From IMG/VR virus record IMGVR_UViG_3300005731_000007, positions 1 through 43,999 of that record: a stretch of DNA of 43,999 nt. One strand, written 5' to 3'. Each line of letters starts with the position of its first letter. Positions within the stretch are counted from its first letter, which is position 1. The stretch comes from a virus. The translations under genes were made by a program, and so were the position numbers. Under the pieces are notes generated by a model. It worked only from the letters and a program-made list of their open reading frames with translations, searched no databases and had not been told where the DNA came from. Shown here one piece after another: positions 19,001-25,820 of the stretch.

Positions 19001-20368
19001 ATAGGGGCTGTACGTAGTGTACTAGGTGTCCTCCCTATGCGTATGGCCTTGGTTAAAGATATCCCTGATGGTGCCCTTGCTCATATTGCTAAGGTTCAAG
19101 CTCCATTCACTGGTATCTCAGCTGATGAGTTTATCACCTTGAGAGATTGGTTTAAGTCTACAGGTAGGAATATCGTAGATAGAACTGTAGTCGAGGAGAA
19201 CAACTCAGTAGCATTCTTAGGTAGCTCAGTCCTAGACTGGGGTCAAGTCTTCTTTAAGGAGGGTGAACTAGCTTCTCGTATCTCAGCCACTACTGCTACC
19301 TTCCTTGAACGTAAGGCTAAAGGTTTCAAGGAGGACATCTTCGATCCTCATGTAACTAGACAGATGATGCAGAGACAAGACGTACTGACAGCTTCTATGA
19401 CATCAGCTTCAGCTGCTCCTTGGCAACGTAGTCTTATGGCTGTACCACTGCAGTTTACAACTTACCATGTGCGTATGGTGGAACAACTCTTCACTGATCG
19501 TATCCTTACACCTAAGGAACGTGTCAGTCTAGGTTTGTCTCACCTATTGTTCTACGGTACAGCTGCTGTCCCTGCTGCTGGGTTCCTTCAAGATAAGCTA
19601 GGCTTTGATGGAGTTGTAGACCCTAACAGTGGAGCCTATGACTATGTTAGGTATGGTGCTATGGATGCTATCCTTACTGGTCTGTCAGGTGAAGAGACAG
19701 CCTTGAGTACTCGTCTTGCAGTCGGGGAGGGTGTATGGGACCTATTGGTTAAGTTCTCTCAAGAACCTCTACCTACCTTGGCAGCTGGCCCCGGTGGTGG
19801 TATCACTATTGAGAGTCTCTCAGCCCTTACAAAGTTTATGAACAATGTGATGGGTGGTCACTTTGAGATGGCTACTTATGATTGGAATAGATTTGCTAGG
19901 AATGTATCGTCTTACAATAAAGCTTATGTCAACTACGTTGGACGTAGGTACGGTGAGATGATCTCTCGTAACACTGAGGCTGCACTACAGACTGATATGT
20001 CTACAATTGAAACTACCTTAGCTACTATGGGTATCCCTCTTAGAGAGCAGGATGTACTCTGGTCTACTGTACCTAATCTTAAACAAGAGAAGGCACAGTT
20101 TGAGAGACATGTTAAAGAAATCCTTAGGACTAACAATATCCTCAATAGAGAACTAAGGGAAGAGACTAAAGACTACGATAAGATCGGTAAACTCATTGAG
20201 AACATAGGAGCTCAGATGGCTATCCTACAGCCTCATGAGAAGAGGAAAGCCCTTCAGAGATTGAAGATGAACTCTGATGTTATTAACGGGTTCCTTCGTA
20301 ACCTAATGACTACTGGTCATACAGAAATCGCTAACAAATTGGAGGCTATGCAGAATGGCAACCCTTAA
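16031..20368 (+). CDS. Giant internal virion / ejection protein
   Basis: A 1445-residue protein, the largest gene of the window, in the place of T7 gp15/gp16. It is mainly helical and hydrophilic, with an amphipathic or hydrophobic stretch around 155-180 (FLDTAVSSIVHNVIGGGASL) and others near 970-1030 and 1170-1200 (LLFYGTAAVPAAGFL) that could enter membranes during ejection. No lysozyme motif is seen here; it lies in the next gene. It is probably part of the ejectosome that spans the cell envelope. The domain boundaries are not recognisable. Confidence 0.75.
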   Translation: MADFIDSVVPEEPFLEIGVAPKETTKTDIDIKKDWLALTLELTSDEVAAGMESGQEALFTNQAKSKANGVNTSKAEEKVSKVLSEQPEDAEDQLLEAGRQLQYTDYVSPDFAAALNEHDTFNETQKKMFDKRMAAERIVSRKRGESTEGFVAGVGYFLDTAVSSIVHNVIGGGASLIGMGEETFEGGAQLQDLAQEAAMLYVSDIPADEFEQRFEAILDRVQDAGGFTEDNPFYLEGFLAMVDEGGVGLNTDFELLFQALDIVSLGTSSAAKMAVKAGARSGSVPRAVSKFKSSDEAAKIVVREGDKRVDSSAVSEGTSTAMIRPATETPDYHAAPEMLAMRDLEANNAIFTAFKQYDFGPFVDPAIIAEKKAGWLEETRELNKKYKRRELDYNIRTDSFGNIFGQAFLGKRDGKAFKTLKGAENFANDIGGDVVKQLHEGKEQWIVTKEWAIPTEGLADATDVQELATGFFSSILSTTAKTTPELDAILKQGEAKTSLVLNDLGKQYKKVSRGVKWSERKNVDAIMEDLRDDPLVNSRIEPYTTEEFRDTYTAKHGVEPRKEVLDFYDTLVEINDVDYYINADRLLKEAVNNKEEMVKVNGVFRRSRVVKDLEPDEKVWDNHTKKLVDFSDLDPEVAVVREIDGMLDLEGIGLVRYTVDQAAITRRLYHSDVLPYNIGGHRKYSTQQKFFLKQESDIKLAGGKTTKGTPKTFMGVRFEQEAKITADQWNTISAAIKADLPVDQVNKVILDNNAWNRSIEDVADLENFAAEHNLDILKEVQWVPDGEGLEGGFAGKGTVGDGFRNSLNSAKRRGDKPLIGFGGEGLDTLNPTKAIERGFAQTVARRGEMNYLFNAITGWTKAAQDSGAITKVDANAVSPKALFDSVQLSKSSVGVALETERQTIRQRLSSTTSLVTAERNLMSSIASFVYGKGGVKLAKTLDWASTKDPAGFLRAMAFHTKLGMFNIDQVYVQANQIINIMGVTSATIGPIGAVRSVLGVLPMRMALVKDIPDGALAHIAKVQAPFTGISADEFITLRDWFKSTGRNIVDRTVVEENNSVAFLGSSVLDWGQVFFKEGELASRISATTATFLERKAKGFKEDIFDPHVTRQMMQRQDVLTASMTSASAAPWQRSLMAVPLQFTTYHVRMVEQLFTDRILTPKERVSLGLSHLLFYGTAAVPAAGFLQDKLGFDGVVDPNSGAYDYVRYGAMDAILTGLSGEETALSTRLAVGEGVWDLLVKFSQEPLPTLAAGPGGGITIESLSALTKFMNNVMGGHFEMATYDWNRFARNVSSYNKAYVNYVGRRYGEMISRNTEAALQTDMSTIETTLATMGIPLREQDVLWSTVPNLKQEKAQFERHVKEILRTNNILNRELREETKDYDKIGKLIENIGAQMAILQPHEKRKALQRLKMNSDVINGFLRNLMTTGHTEIANKLEAMQNGNP

Positions 20369-22865
20369 TCCTCAGCTGAATACTGGTGTAAGCTTTGAGC
20401 AACCAGTTGAGACACCTTCCCTTCTGAGTGGGGTTGCTGGTATAGCTGGTGCTTTTATCCCTACTAAGACTACAGTAGCTAAACCTTCAGCTAAGGAGCT
20501 AGAGGGGGCAGCTCTACGTCCCTTCACTAAGAGACTGGATGATATCTTCAACTCTGACCTGAGTGATTCAGATAAGAAGAGACAGGCTCGTAGACTGGGT
20601 AAGGACTACATTGTTAATAACCCTGAGTATAGGGATGGAGCTACTGATGTACTCTCTAACTACAATGTAACTATCCAAGCACCTGAGGTTGACCTTGAGA
20701 GCTCTTACGTTGATAATGTTCAGAACTTCCTAGGAACTGTAGAGGGTCAGCAGGCTCTAGTAGAGGCTACAGTCTTTGGTCCTAATGGTCAGGTAGATGA
20801 AGTAGCTACTCTCAATAATGTTGAGGTTAAGTATCAACAAGACTTAGCTCATAAGGCTGATATTAAACGTACATCAGAAGAGATGCAACTCTCTCAAGAT
20901 GATGCTACACTGTGGAAGAACAAGAGTACTCGTAAGGTTACTGAGCTTAGTTCTGGTTGGCTTAAGAAGTCTGAGAACTACATTGACTCAGTGACTAAAC
21001 TAGCCCTCTCCGGTGACCCTTCAGTGGACACCCCTGAGGAGCAACTAGCTTGGCTACGTAGTAAGAGGGCTGAGCTACATAACACCTTTGTGTCTGACGC
21101 TACAGCCGCTGGTCTACACCCGTCAGCCTACAAGACAGGTGAAGGTTCTAAGAATATTGCCACAGCTCTGACTCCCATTGATACTATGATCCAGTTGATG
21201 GAGTCTAATACAGCTGACGCTACTATGTTCTTTAACGCTACCCAGACAGCTGCTAAGCAAGATGCTTTGATTAACATGATTGACTTCTTTGGGTCTCAAG
21301 CGGCACTACCAGCATTCCAAGATGCTATCATGCCTATGATTGCTCAGCAAGCCTACAAAGAGGACACCTCTAAGTTTCTATCGGACATGTCCATTAACAT
21401 TGATATGGGAGCATTGAATGTCTTTGAGGTAGGGTCAGAGGTTAGTGATGAAACTCTAGAGAAGAACATAGACGTAGCTCAGGCCAGTGACCCTGAGACT
21501 AAGCAGAAGATTGTAGAGGTTAATACAGCTGCTCTTAACAGTCAAGGCAGTGGAGACCATACAACTGATTCACGTATGGCTACTACTAACTTCAAAATGC
21601 TTAGGGCAGCTAATGCTAGGCTAGGTGGTAGTGTATTGTCTCAGGTCTACAACCCAGTCGCTGTTAACTCAGTCTCTGAGATTATTGCTAAGGGTGACGC
21701 CTTCGCAGCTGAGACTAAAGAAGCCTACACGAACTTTGCTAGTGAGCAGCTACGTATGAACATGGAGTTCATTGCAGACAACACTGATGCTGGTGTAGGT
21801 CTAGGCACTCGTATGGTTAATGGTGTTCTCCATGCGACTAAGGACGGAGTAATCTTTGATAGGTCTGGTCTTCTTAACACTAATGAACAAAACCTACTTA
21901 AGGCTGTTAAGAATGTTAACACTATCAACTCTAACTCTAAAACTATTTTAGGGATGAAGGATGAGGAACCTTCTACTGTCCTTCCGTTCCAGAATCTAGG
22001 TCTGACAGGTGAAGGTGGTGACAATGAGGTAGGTGGTAGCCAAGGTGGTGATACTTTAGAATCTACCGTGTCACCTACTGATCTTATCGCTGGCTTCGAG
22101 GGCTTTAGTCATGGGGCCTATTGGGATGTCAATGCGTATAGAGCTGGCTTTGGGTCAGATACTATCACTAGAGCTGACGGAACTGTAGAGAAGATTACCG
22201 AAACTTCTCAGGTAACAAGACAAGATGCTCAACGTGACTTAGCTAGACGTACACAGGAGTTCCAGAATAAAGCTAGAGCTAAGGTAGGTGGTGAGACTTG
22301 GGATAAACTCCCCGGTAATGTGACAGCAGCTCTTACATCTATTGCCTATAACTATGGGTCTATCCCAGATCGTCTCCTTGAGTCTATTAGGTCAGGAGAT
22401 ATTGAATCTATAGCTACTGCTGTCGAAGGGTTAGGCTCAGATAACGATGGCATCAATAAGGAACGCAGGGGTAAGGAAGCTGCATTGATTAGAGGCAAGG
22501 CGACACCACCACGTCCACCAGTCTCTGAGTACTCACCTAGACCTGAGGCTAGACCTGAAGTCTTTAAGACTGCTTCAGCTCCTGTTGAACCTACTATACG
22601 TCCTGTAGCCCGTCCTGAACCCCAGACTGGAGAGATTACCTTAGCTCAGGCTAGTACCTCTACAGGGAGCACAGAGAAGCCTACTCCTAGCCCCTCTACA
22701 GAGCCCCTGAAGCTACAGACTGATAAGCTCCTAGATAAACTAGGCTTGAAAGAAGATGAAGTACACCGATTCACCTCTGAGGAGGATGTCCGTAAGGCTA
22801 TCCAAGATGGTAGTATCGGTATTGGTGATGTAATTATCTTGAATGGACAGGTTATTGTACTATGA
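20355..22865 (+). CDS. Internal virion protein with lysozyme domain
   Basis: An 836-residue protein, starting inside the previous gene with GGAGG 9 bases before ATG 20355. Residues 1-560 are helical and probably structural. Residues about 573-705 form a GH24-type muramidase: LIAGFEGFSHGAYWDVNAYR puts the catalytic Glu at about 577 and an Asp 9 residues later, followed by GFGSDT. The Thr expected 15 residues after Glu is Ala. The 100-residue linker after it is rich in Pro, Thr and Arg, and a small folded end (DKLLDKLGLKEDEV) closes the protein. It likely opens a local hole in peptidoglycan for DNA entry, the role of T7 gp16, with the enzyme placed near the C-terminus. Confidence 0.8.
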   Translation: MATLNPQLNTGVSFEQPVETPSLLSGVAGIAGAFIPTKTTVAKPSAKELEGAALRPFTKRLDDIFNSDLSDSDKKRQARRLGKDYIVNNPEYRDGATDVLSNYNVTIQAPEVDLESSYVDNVQNFLGTVEGQQALVEATVFGPNGQVDEVATLNNVEVKYQQDLAHKADIKRTSEEMQLSQDDATLWKNKSTRKVTELSSGWLKKSENYIDSVTKLALSGDPSVDTPEEQLAWLRSKRAELHNTFVSDATAAGLHPSAYKTGEGSKNIATALTPIDTMIQLMESNTADATMFFNATQTAAKQDALINMIDFFGSQAALPAFQDAIMPMIAQQAYKEDTSKFLSDMSINIDMGALNVFEVGSEVSDETLEKNIDVAQASDPETKQKIVEVNTAALNSQGSGDHTTDSRMATTNFKMLRAANARLGGSVLSQVYNPVAVNSVSEIIAKGDAFAAETKEAYTNFASEQLRMNMEFIADNTDAGVGLGTRMVNGVLHATKDGVIFDRSGLLNTNEQNLLKAVKNVNTINSNSKTILGMKDEEPSTVLPFQNLGLTGEGGDNEVGGSQGGDTLESTVSPTDLIAGFEGFSHGAYWDVNAYRAGFGSDTITRADGTVEKITETSQVTRQDAQRDLARRTQEFQNKARAKVGGETWDKLPGNVTAALTSIAYNYGSIPDRLLESIRSGDIESIATAVEGLGSDNDGINKERRGKEAALIRGKATPPRPPVSEYSPRPEARPEVFKTASAPVEPTIRPVARPEPQTGEITLAQASTSTGSTEKPTPSPSTEPLKLQTDKLLDKLGLKEDEVHRFTSEEDVRKAIQDGSIGIGDVIILNGQVIVL

Positions 22866-23278
22866 CATACAGGCTAGGGAATAAGAGTAGGTCTAGATTA
22901 AGGGGAGTTCACCCTGATCTAGTCGCTGTAGTTGAGAGGGCTATTGAGATTACTGAACAAGACTTCACAGTCTTAGAAGGTGTTCGTTCATACGATAGGC
23001 AGGCTTATCTGTATGAGGCTGGTAAGTCTAAGACTATGAACTCTAGACATTTGACTGGTCATGCAGTCGATCTGGGTCCGTACCCTTGGGGTGCTGATCT
23101 TGATAGAGATGGAGTCCATAATGGTGCGGACTGGGACAACTATTACCCTATTGCTGACGCTATGAAGGAAGCAGCTAGAGAACTAGATGTCCCTATTGAA
23201 TGGGGCGGAGACTGGCGTTCCTTCAAGGATGGGCCTCATTGGCAACTTCCTTGGAGTAACTACGATGCCGACTCATGA
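22862..23278 (+). CDS. Endolysin, M15 family peptidase
   Basis: A 138-residue D-Ala-D-Ala carboxypeptidase or L-Ala-D-Glu endopeptidase of the VanY/M15 type. The zinc site is visible as SRHLTGHAVDL (about residues 60-70, pattern S-x-H-x-x-G-x-A-x-D), and the second His lies in GPHWQLP near residue 129. The length is typical of single-domain phage endolysins. There is no signal peptide, so it needs a holin to reach the cell wall. The ATG overlaps the stop of the previous gene (ATGA). Confidence 0.88.
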   Translation: MTYRLGNKSRSRLRGVHPDLVAVVERAIEITEQDFTVLEGVRSYDRQAYLYEAGKSKTMNSRHLTGHAVDLGPYPWGADLDRDGVHNGADWDNYYPIADAMKEAARELDVPIEWGGDWRSFKDGPHWQLPWSNYDADS

Positions 23279-23540
23279 TCTCACTAATAGTCCACTGCTC
23301 AATGCTGTCCTATCAGCTGCTCTTATTGGATTAATGGGTTGGACTCTACTTACTGTTCATAACCTGAGTAAAGACTTAAGTGTTATGAATGCTACACTTC
23401 AATTTACTATCCAAGATAGGTACACGAGTACTGAAGCTAAGGCTGACAATCTAGTTCTTAAGGCTGAGATCAGAGACCTTAAAGATGATGTCGCTTCTTT
23501 AAGGTTAAGAGTGAAGGAGCTAGAGTCTAATGGTAACTAA
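23265..23540 (+). CDS. Membrane-anchored coiled-coil protein of the lysis cassette
   Basis: A 91-residue protein. The start at 23265 follows GGAG with an 8-base spacer and lies inside the end of the endolysin gene. Residues about 12-32 (LLNAVLSAALIGLMGWTLL) form one membrane helix, and residues 50-88 form a charged coiled coil (LVLKAEIRDLKDDVASLRLR). The layout resembles small holins or inner-membrane spanins. Because a stand-alone u-spanin candidate is present downstream, its exact part in lysis is open. Confidence 0.6.
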   Translation: MPTHDLTNSPLLNAVLSAALIGLMGWTLLTVHNLSKDLSVMNATLQFTIQDRYTSTEAKADNLVLKAEIRDLKDDVASLRLRVKELESNGN

Positions 23541-23958
23541 ACTGAGAGATGCAGCTTTAGTATTAGGGGTAGGTTTTCTCATTGGCTACTCAGGTGTCGT
23601 TAACACTTACGTAGTGAGAGAAGAACCTTATTCTAGTCCTGAGATTGAGAGTGTAGAGCACCTCAATGATAATGAACTAATCGTCTCTATCACCTTTAAG
23701 AAGAATGCTAACTCCTGTGTATGGGGTGGGCTTAGAGTCTTAGGGTACCTACCCTCAGGACAATTCAGAGAACTCTCTGTTGAAGACGTAGAGGGAGATA
23801 AAGGTGATAGGTTAGCTGGTTGGCACACTATCCACCTCAAACTTACGGGTGTCTCAGGTATAGCTTTCATTGAAGGGTACACTAGACACTTCTGTTCTGA
23901 TGTTAAGAGAGATAGAGTCCTATTCCAAAAGAGTTTAGGTGGTGATGATGCTCCGTGA
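23530..23958 (+). CDS. Membrane or secreted protein in lysis region, unknown
   Basis: A 142-residue protein with an N-terminal hydrophobic helix (ALVLGVGFLIGYSGVV, about residues 9-24) and a hydrophilic, beta-rich remainder that contains two Cys (positions about 60 and 123) suited to a periplasmic disulphide. AAGGAG lies 10 bases before ATG 23530. It overlaps both neighbours. A periplasmic anchor domain is likely; no family is recognised. Confidence 0.6.
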   Translation: MVTKLRDAALVLGVGFLIGYSGVVNTYVVREEPYSSPEIESVEHLNDNELIVSITFKKNANSCVWGGLRVLGYLPSGQFRELSVEDVEGDKGDRLAGWHTIHLKLTGVSGIAFIEGYTRHFCSDVKRDRVLFQKSLGGDDAP

Positions 23959-24214
23959 TAAGACACTCAAGAGAGAACTTACAGCTCTATTCTCTATAAT
24001 CCTATGTTGGGAGATTTATATTAACAATGTTGAAATGGTTGAGGTCATCGTCTGGCCTGTTGTTACCCTTATCGCTGCTTCTGCTGGTCTCCATCTCTAC
24101 GGTGGGATGCAGCAAGGTGGGGGCTCTTTCACTTCTAACAGGGGGAGGACCCAACGTAGCAGCCAACGTCCAAGCGGGGAAGACAAATACCCAGACAATA
24201 GGGTCGACAAGTAA
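23945..24214 (+). CDS. Holin (putative)
   Basis: An 89-residue protein with two possible membrane helices: residues about 13-29 (LTALFSIILCWEIYI) and 33-54 (VEVIVWPVVTLIAASAG). It has a polar, basic C-terminal tail. This is the arrangement of class II-like holins. I prefer the ATG at 23945 over upstream GTG codons because it follows AGGTGGTG. The downstream half overlaps the u-spanin gene in another frame, as in many lysis cassettes. Confidence 0.6.
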   Translation: MMLRDKTLKRELTALFSIILCWEIYINNVEMVEVIVWPVVTLIAASAGLHLYGGMQQGGGSFTSNRGRTQRSSQRPSGEDKYPDNRVDK

Positions 24215-24398
24215 CTATGCACCTAAGGTTAGTGTTAGACCTAACTCTAGGGTCGATACAGTAGACCAAAGTGTAGAGAATACAACTAATAATCAGTTGC
24301 CAGCGTGGCTATGGATAGTAGGTATTGTCTTATTTATCGTAGGCTGGGTGACAGATACACCATCTACTTATATTAGAAACTTTAAGGGGAGCCGTTAA
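24027..24398 (+). CDS. u-spanin-like lipoprotein
   Basis: A 123-residue protein with a lipoprotein signal: basic start (MLKWLRSSS), hydrophobic core (LLLPLSLLLLVSI) and lipobox VGC-S with the lipidated Cys at about residue 28. A single C-terminal membrane helix follows (LPAWLWIVGIVLFIVGW, about 91-107). An outer-membrane lipid anchor plus an inner-membrane helix in one chain is the layout of u-spanins such as T1 gp11 (131 residues), which fuse the two membranes at lysis. Much of it lies in another frame inside the holin gene. The stop codon is in the loop of the terminator. Confidence 0.72.
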   Translation: MLKWLRSSSGLLLPLSLLLLVSISTVGCSKVGALSLLTGGGPNVAANVQAGKTNTQTIGSTSNYAPKVSVRPNSRVDTVDQSVENTTNNQLPAWLWIVGIVLFIVGWVTDTPSTYIRNFKGSR

Positions 24399-24410
24399 GC
24401 TCCCCTTTTT
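24386..24410 (+). terminator. Intrinsic terminator at the convergence point
   Basis: GGGGAGC (24386-24392) and GCTCCCC (24399-24405) form a perfect 7-bp stem with a 6-base loop, followed by five T (24406-24410). It ends the plus-strand late unit. On the minus strand the same hairpin follows the last leftward gene, though its T-run is weaker (TTAAAG), so it may work in both directions. Confidence 0.88.
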
Positions 24411-24417
24411 GTTTATC

Positions 24418-24639
24418 TTACAGTTCTTCCCCTGTCTTCAATGAATAGGGTGTACACTTAGACTCTAAGAGAGTCCACTGTTTACTTGGGTGGAGTTTCT
24501 TATTCCTCTCATGCATAGAGTTAGCTAGTTCAGACCCTGCACTTAGACAGGTTAGCTCGTTAGGGAACATCATTGCTTCAGTGTGACACCGACCATCATT
24601 ACTACAAAGGAGTATTACTCCTAGAACTACCTCTAACAT
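24418..24639 (-). CDS. Small Cys-containing protein, last leftward gene
   Basis: A 73-residue protein with a short hydrophobic start (MLEVVLGVILLCSND) and four Cys, two of them in the middle. It could be exported and disulphide bonded. The ATG overlaps the stop of the upstream gene (TAATG). No family is recognised. Confidence 0.6.
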   Translation of the reverse strand: MLEVVLGVILLCSNDGRCHTEAMMFPNELTCLSAGSELANSMHERNKKLHPSKQWTLLESKCTPYSLKTGEEL

Positions 24640-24800
24640 TACTGCACCCTTTCAAAACTAGACACATCAGCTGATGAGACTTTAACTTCTTCCATACACC
24701 AGTCGAATAAGTTCTTAGCTAGAGTCATCTTCTCTTCAGGGGTACCTTGTGTCTCCGCTAGAGTAGTCATAATTAGAATCTTAACCTCAAGAGTGTTCAT
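24639..24800 (-). CDS. Unknown 53-residue protein
   Basis: A complete frame (MNTLEVKILIMTTLAETQGT, ending SSFERVQ) between two close neighbours. GGAG lies 6 bases before the ATG. The stop (TAATG) overlaps the next start, and its own start lies inside the upstream frame. It is predicted helical and amphipathic, and no domain is recognised. Confidence 0.65.
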   Translation of the reverse strand: MNTLEVKILIMTTLAETQGTPEEKMTLAKNLFDWCMEEVKVSSADVSSFERVQ

Positions 24801-24948
24801 CAGTTTCTCCTACCATCTCTTCAATAATCTCATCACATAGTTGGACTAAGTACTGCCTCATTTTATTCTGTAACTCCTCATCAGGGAGTACTGCAATACC
24901 TAGGGACACTAGTTCAATAGATACTTTATACCGTAGTGTAGTCAACAT
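24787..24948 (-). CDS. Unknown 53-residue protein, acidic
   Basis: A complete frame (MLTTLRYKVSIELVSLGIAV, then a helical acidic C-terminus containing CDEIIEEMVGETDEHS). GGAG sits 6 bases before the ATG. It overlaps the next gene by 14 bases, and its start lies within the end of the DUF3310 gene. It has the same length and similar helical makeup as the gene downstream, so an old duplication is possible, although identity is low. Confidence 0.65.
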   Translation of the reverse strand: MLTTLRYKVSIELVSLGIAVLPDEELQNKMRQYLVQLCDEIIEEMVGETDEHS

Positions 24949-25168
24949 TCGTCTCTCCTACTATCTTAGTTAGTTCAGCGAGGTACCACTGAGCTTTCAT
25001 TAGGTCTTCATGTCCATTCTTATACCGCCATCGGTGCATGTACTTAGCTATGTTCCCTCGTAGGTATCCTATGTACTCCTCTGTAGTGAGGAAGTCTTTG
25101 ATGTATACGATACACTCAATGTCTCCCTGCCCATAGTGGGTGGGGTTGTTTACTTTGTCCTCACTCAC
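24926..25168 (-). CDS. DUF3310 protein, T7 gp1.7-like nucleotide kinase (putative)
   Basis: An 80-residue protein. VNNPTHYGQGDIECIVYI at the start and YLRGNIAKYMHRWRYKNG with ALxAL-like helix afterwards (HEDLMKAQWYLAELTKIV) are the hallmark pattern of the DUF3310 (SaV-like) phage family. T7 gp1.7, a thymidylate/dGMP kinase, belongs to this family as far as I recall. It starts with GTG inside the last codons of the thyX gene. If active, it would phosphorylate the dTMP made by ThyX. Confidence 0.75.
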   Translation of the reverse strand: MSEDKVNNPTHYGQGDIECIVYIKDFLTTEEYIGYLRGNIAKYMHRWRYKNGHEDLMKAQWYLAELTKIVGETNVDYTTV

Positions 25169-25820
25169 TTGTCAAAGCCTCCCATGCTACAGGGTATAGT
25201 CCCTTAAGAATCTCTCCAGCTTGCATAGCTACCTCTCTAGTCTCCTCTTGTGTGTACTCAGTCTTCCGTAGGTTGTACATCTTAGCCCATGCTGATAGAG
25301 TACCAGACCAATACCATTCTGTCAAGAGGGATTGTGGTAATACCATACGAGCTTGTTCAGGGCAAACACCCGAACTCAACATATCGCTATAAAGGTCAAG
25401 GCTATATGTTAAGTATCTATTATAGGCGTCATGAGTAGTCTGTTCTTTGAGGCCGCGCATACGAAGGAATGTTACCTCAGTGTCACCAGAACCCTGTTTA
25501 ATGTTATCCGCACGTTCCCTCCACTTATCAGGGGCATAGAACTCAGGGGGGTCATCTACATACCTACGGCTAACCTCATTCCAAGGCATATACTCATGCT
25601 TCACTAGTTGTCTAGCTACGAAGATAGGAGCCTTAACATGCATAGTGATATAGGTGTGATGGAAGGGTGAGATGTGGTTGTGCTTCCCTAGGTAGTCAAT
25701 TAGTTTAGTGTCCTTCTCCTCCTCAAACTCTCCATGCTTCTTACCAAAGGAGACCCGCGCTGAATTAACAACGCTAAGGTCCCCTCCCATGTGATCAATG
25801 TACGTTACTTCAATACTCAA
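25161..25820 (-). CDS. thyX: FAD-dependent thymidylate synthase
   Basis: A 219-residue ThyX that methylates dUMP to dTMP using methylene-tetrahydrofolate and FAD/NADPH. The ThyX signature is present but divergent: VKHEYMPWNEVSRRY at about residues 71-85 instead of RHRxxSxNExSxRY. The second Arg of RHR is Glu and the Ser is Pro, while NExSRRY is intact. ARMVLPQSLLTEWYW (about 154-168) is the dUMP-binding region. The start is TTG, 9 bases after GGAG, directly behind the RNR stop. Divergent signatures of this kind occur in marine phage ThyX, so function is likely kept. Confidence 0.9.
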   Translation of the reverse strand: MSIEVTYIDHMGGDLSVVNSARVSFGKKHGEFEEEKDTKLIDYLGKHNHISPFHHTYITMHVKAPIFVARQLVKHEYMPWNEVSRRYVDDPPEFYAPDKWRERADNIKQGSGDTEVTFLRMRGLKEQTTHDAYNRYLTYSLDLYSDMLSSGVCPEQARMVLPQSLLTEWYWSGTLSAWAKMYNLRKTEYTQEETREVAMQAGEILKGLYPVAWEALTSE

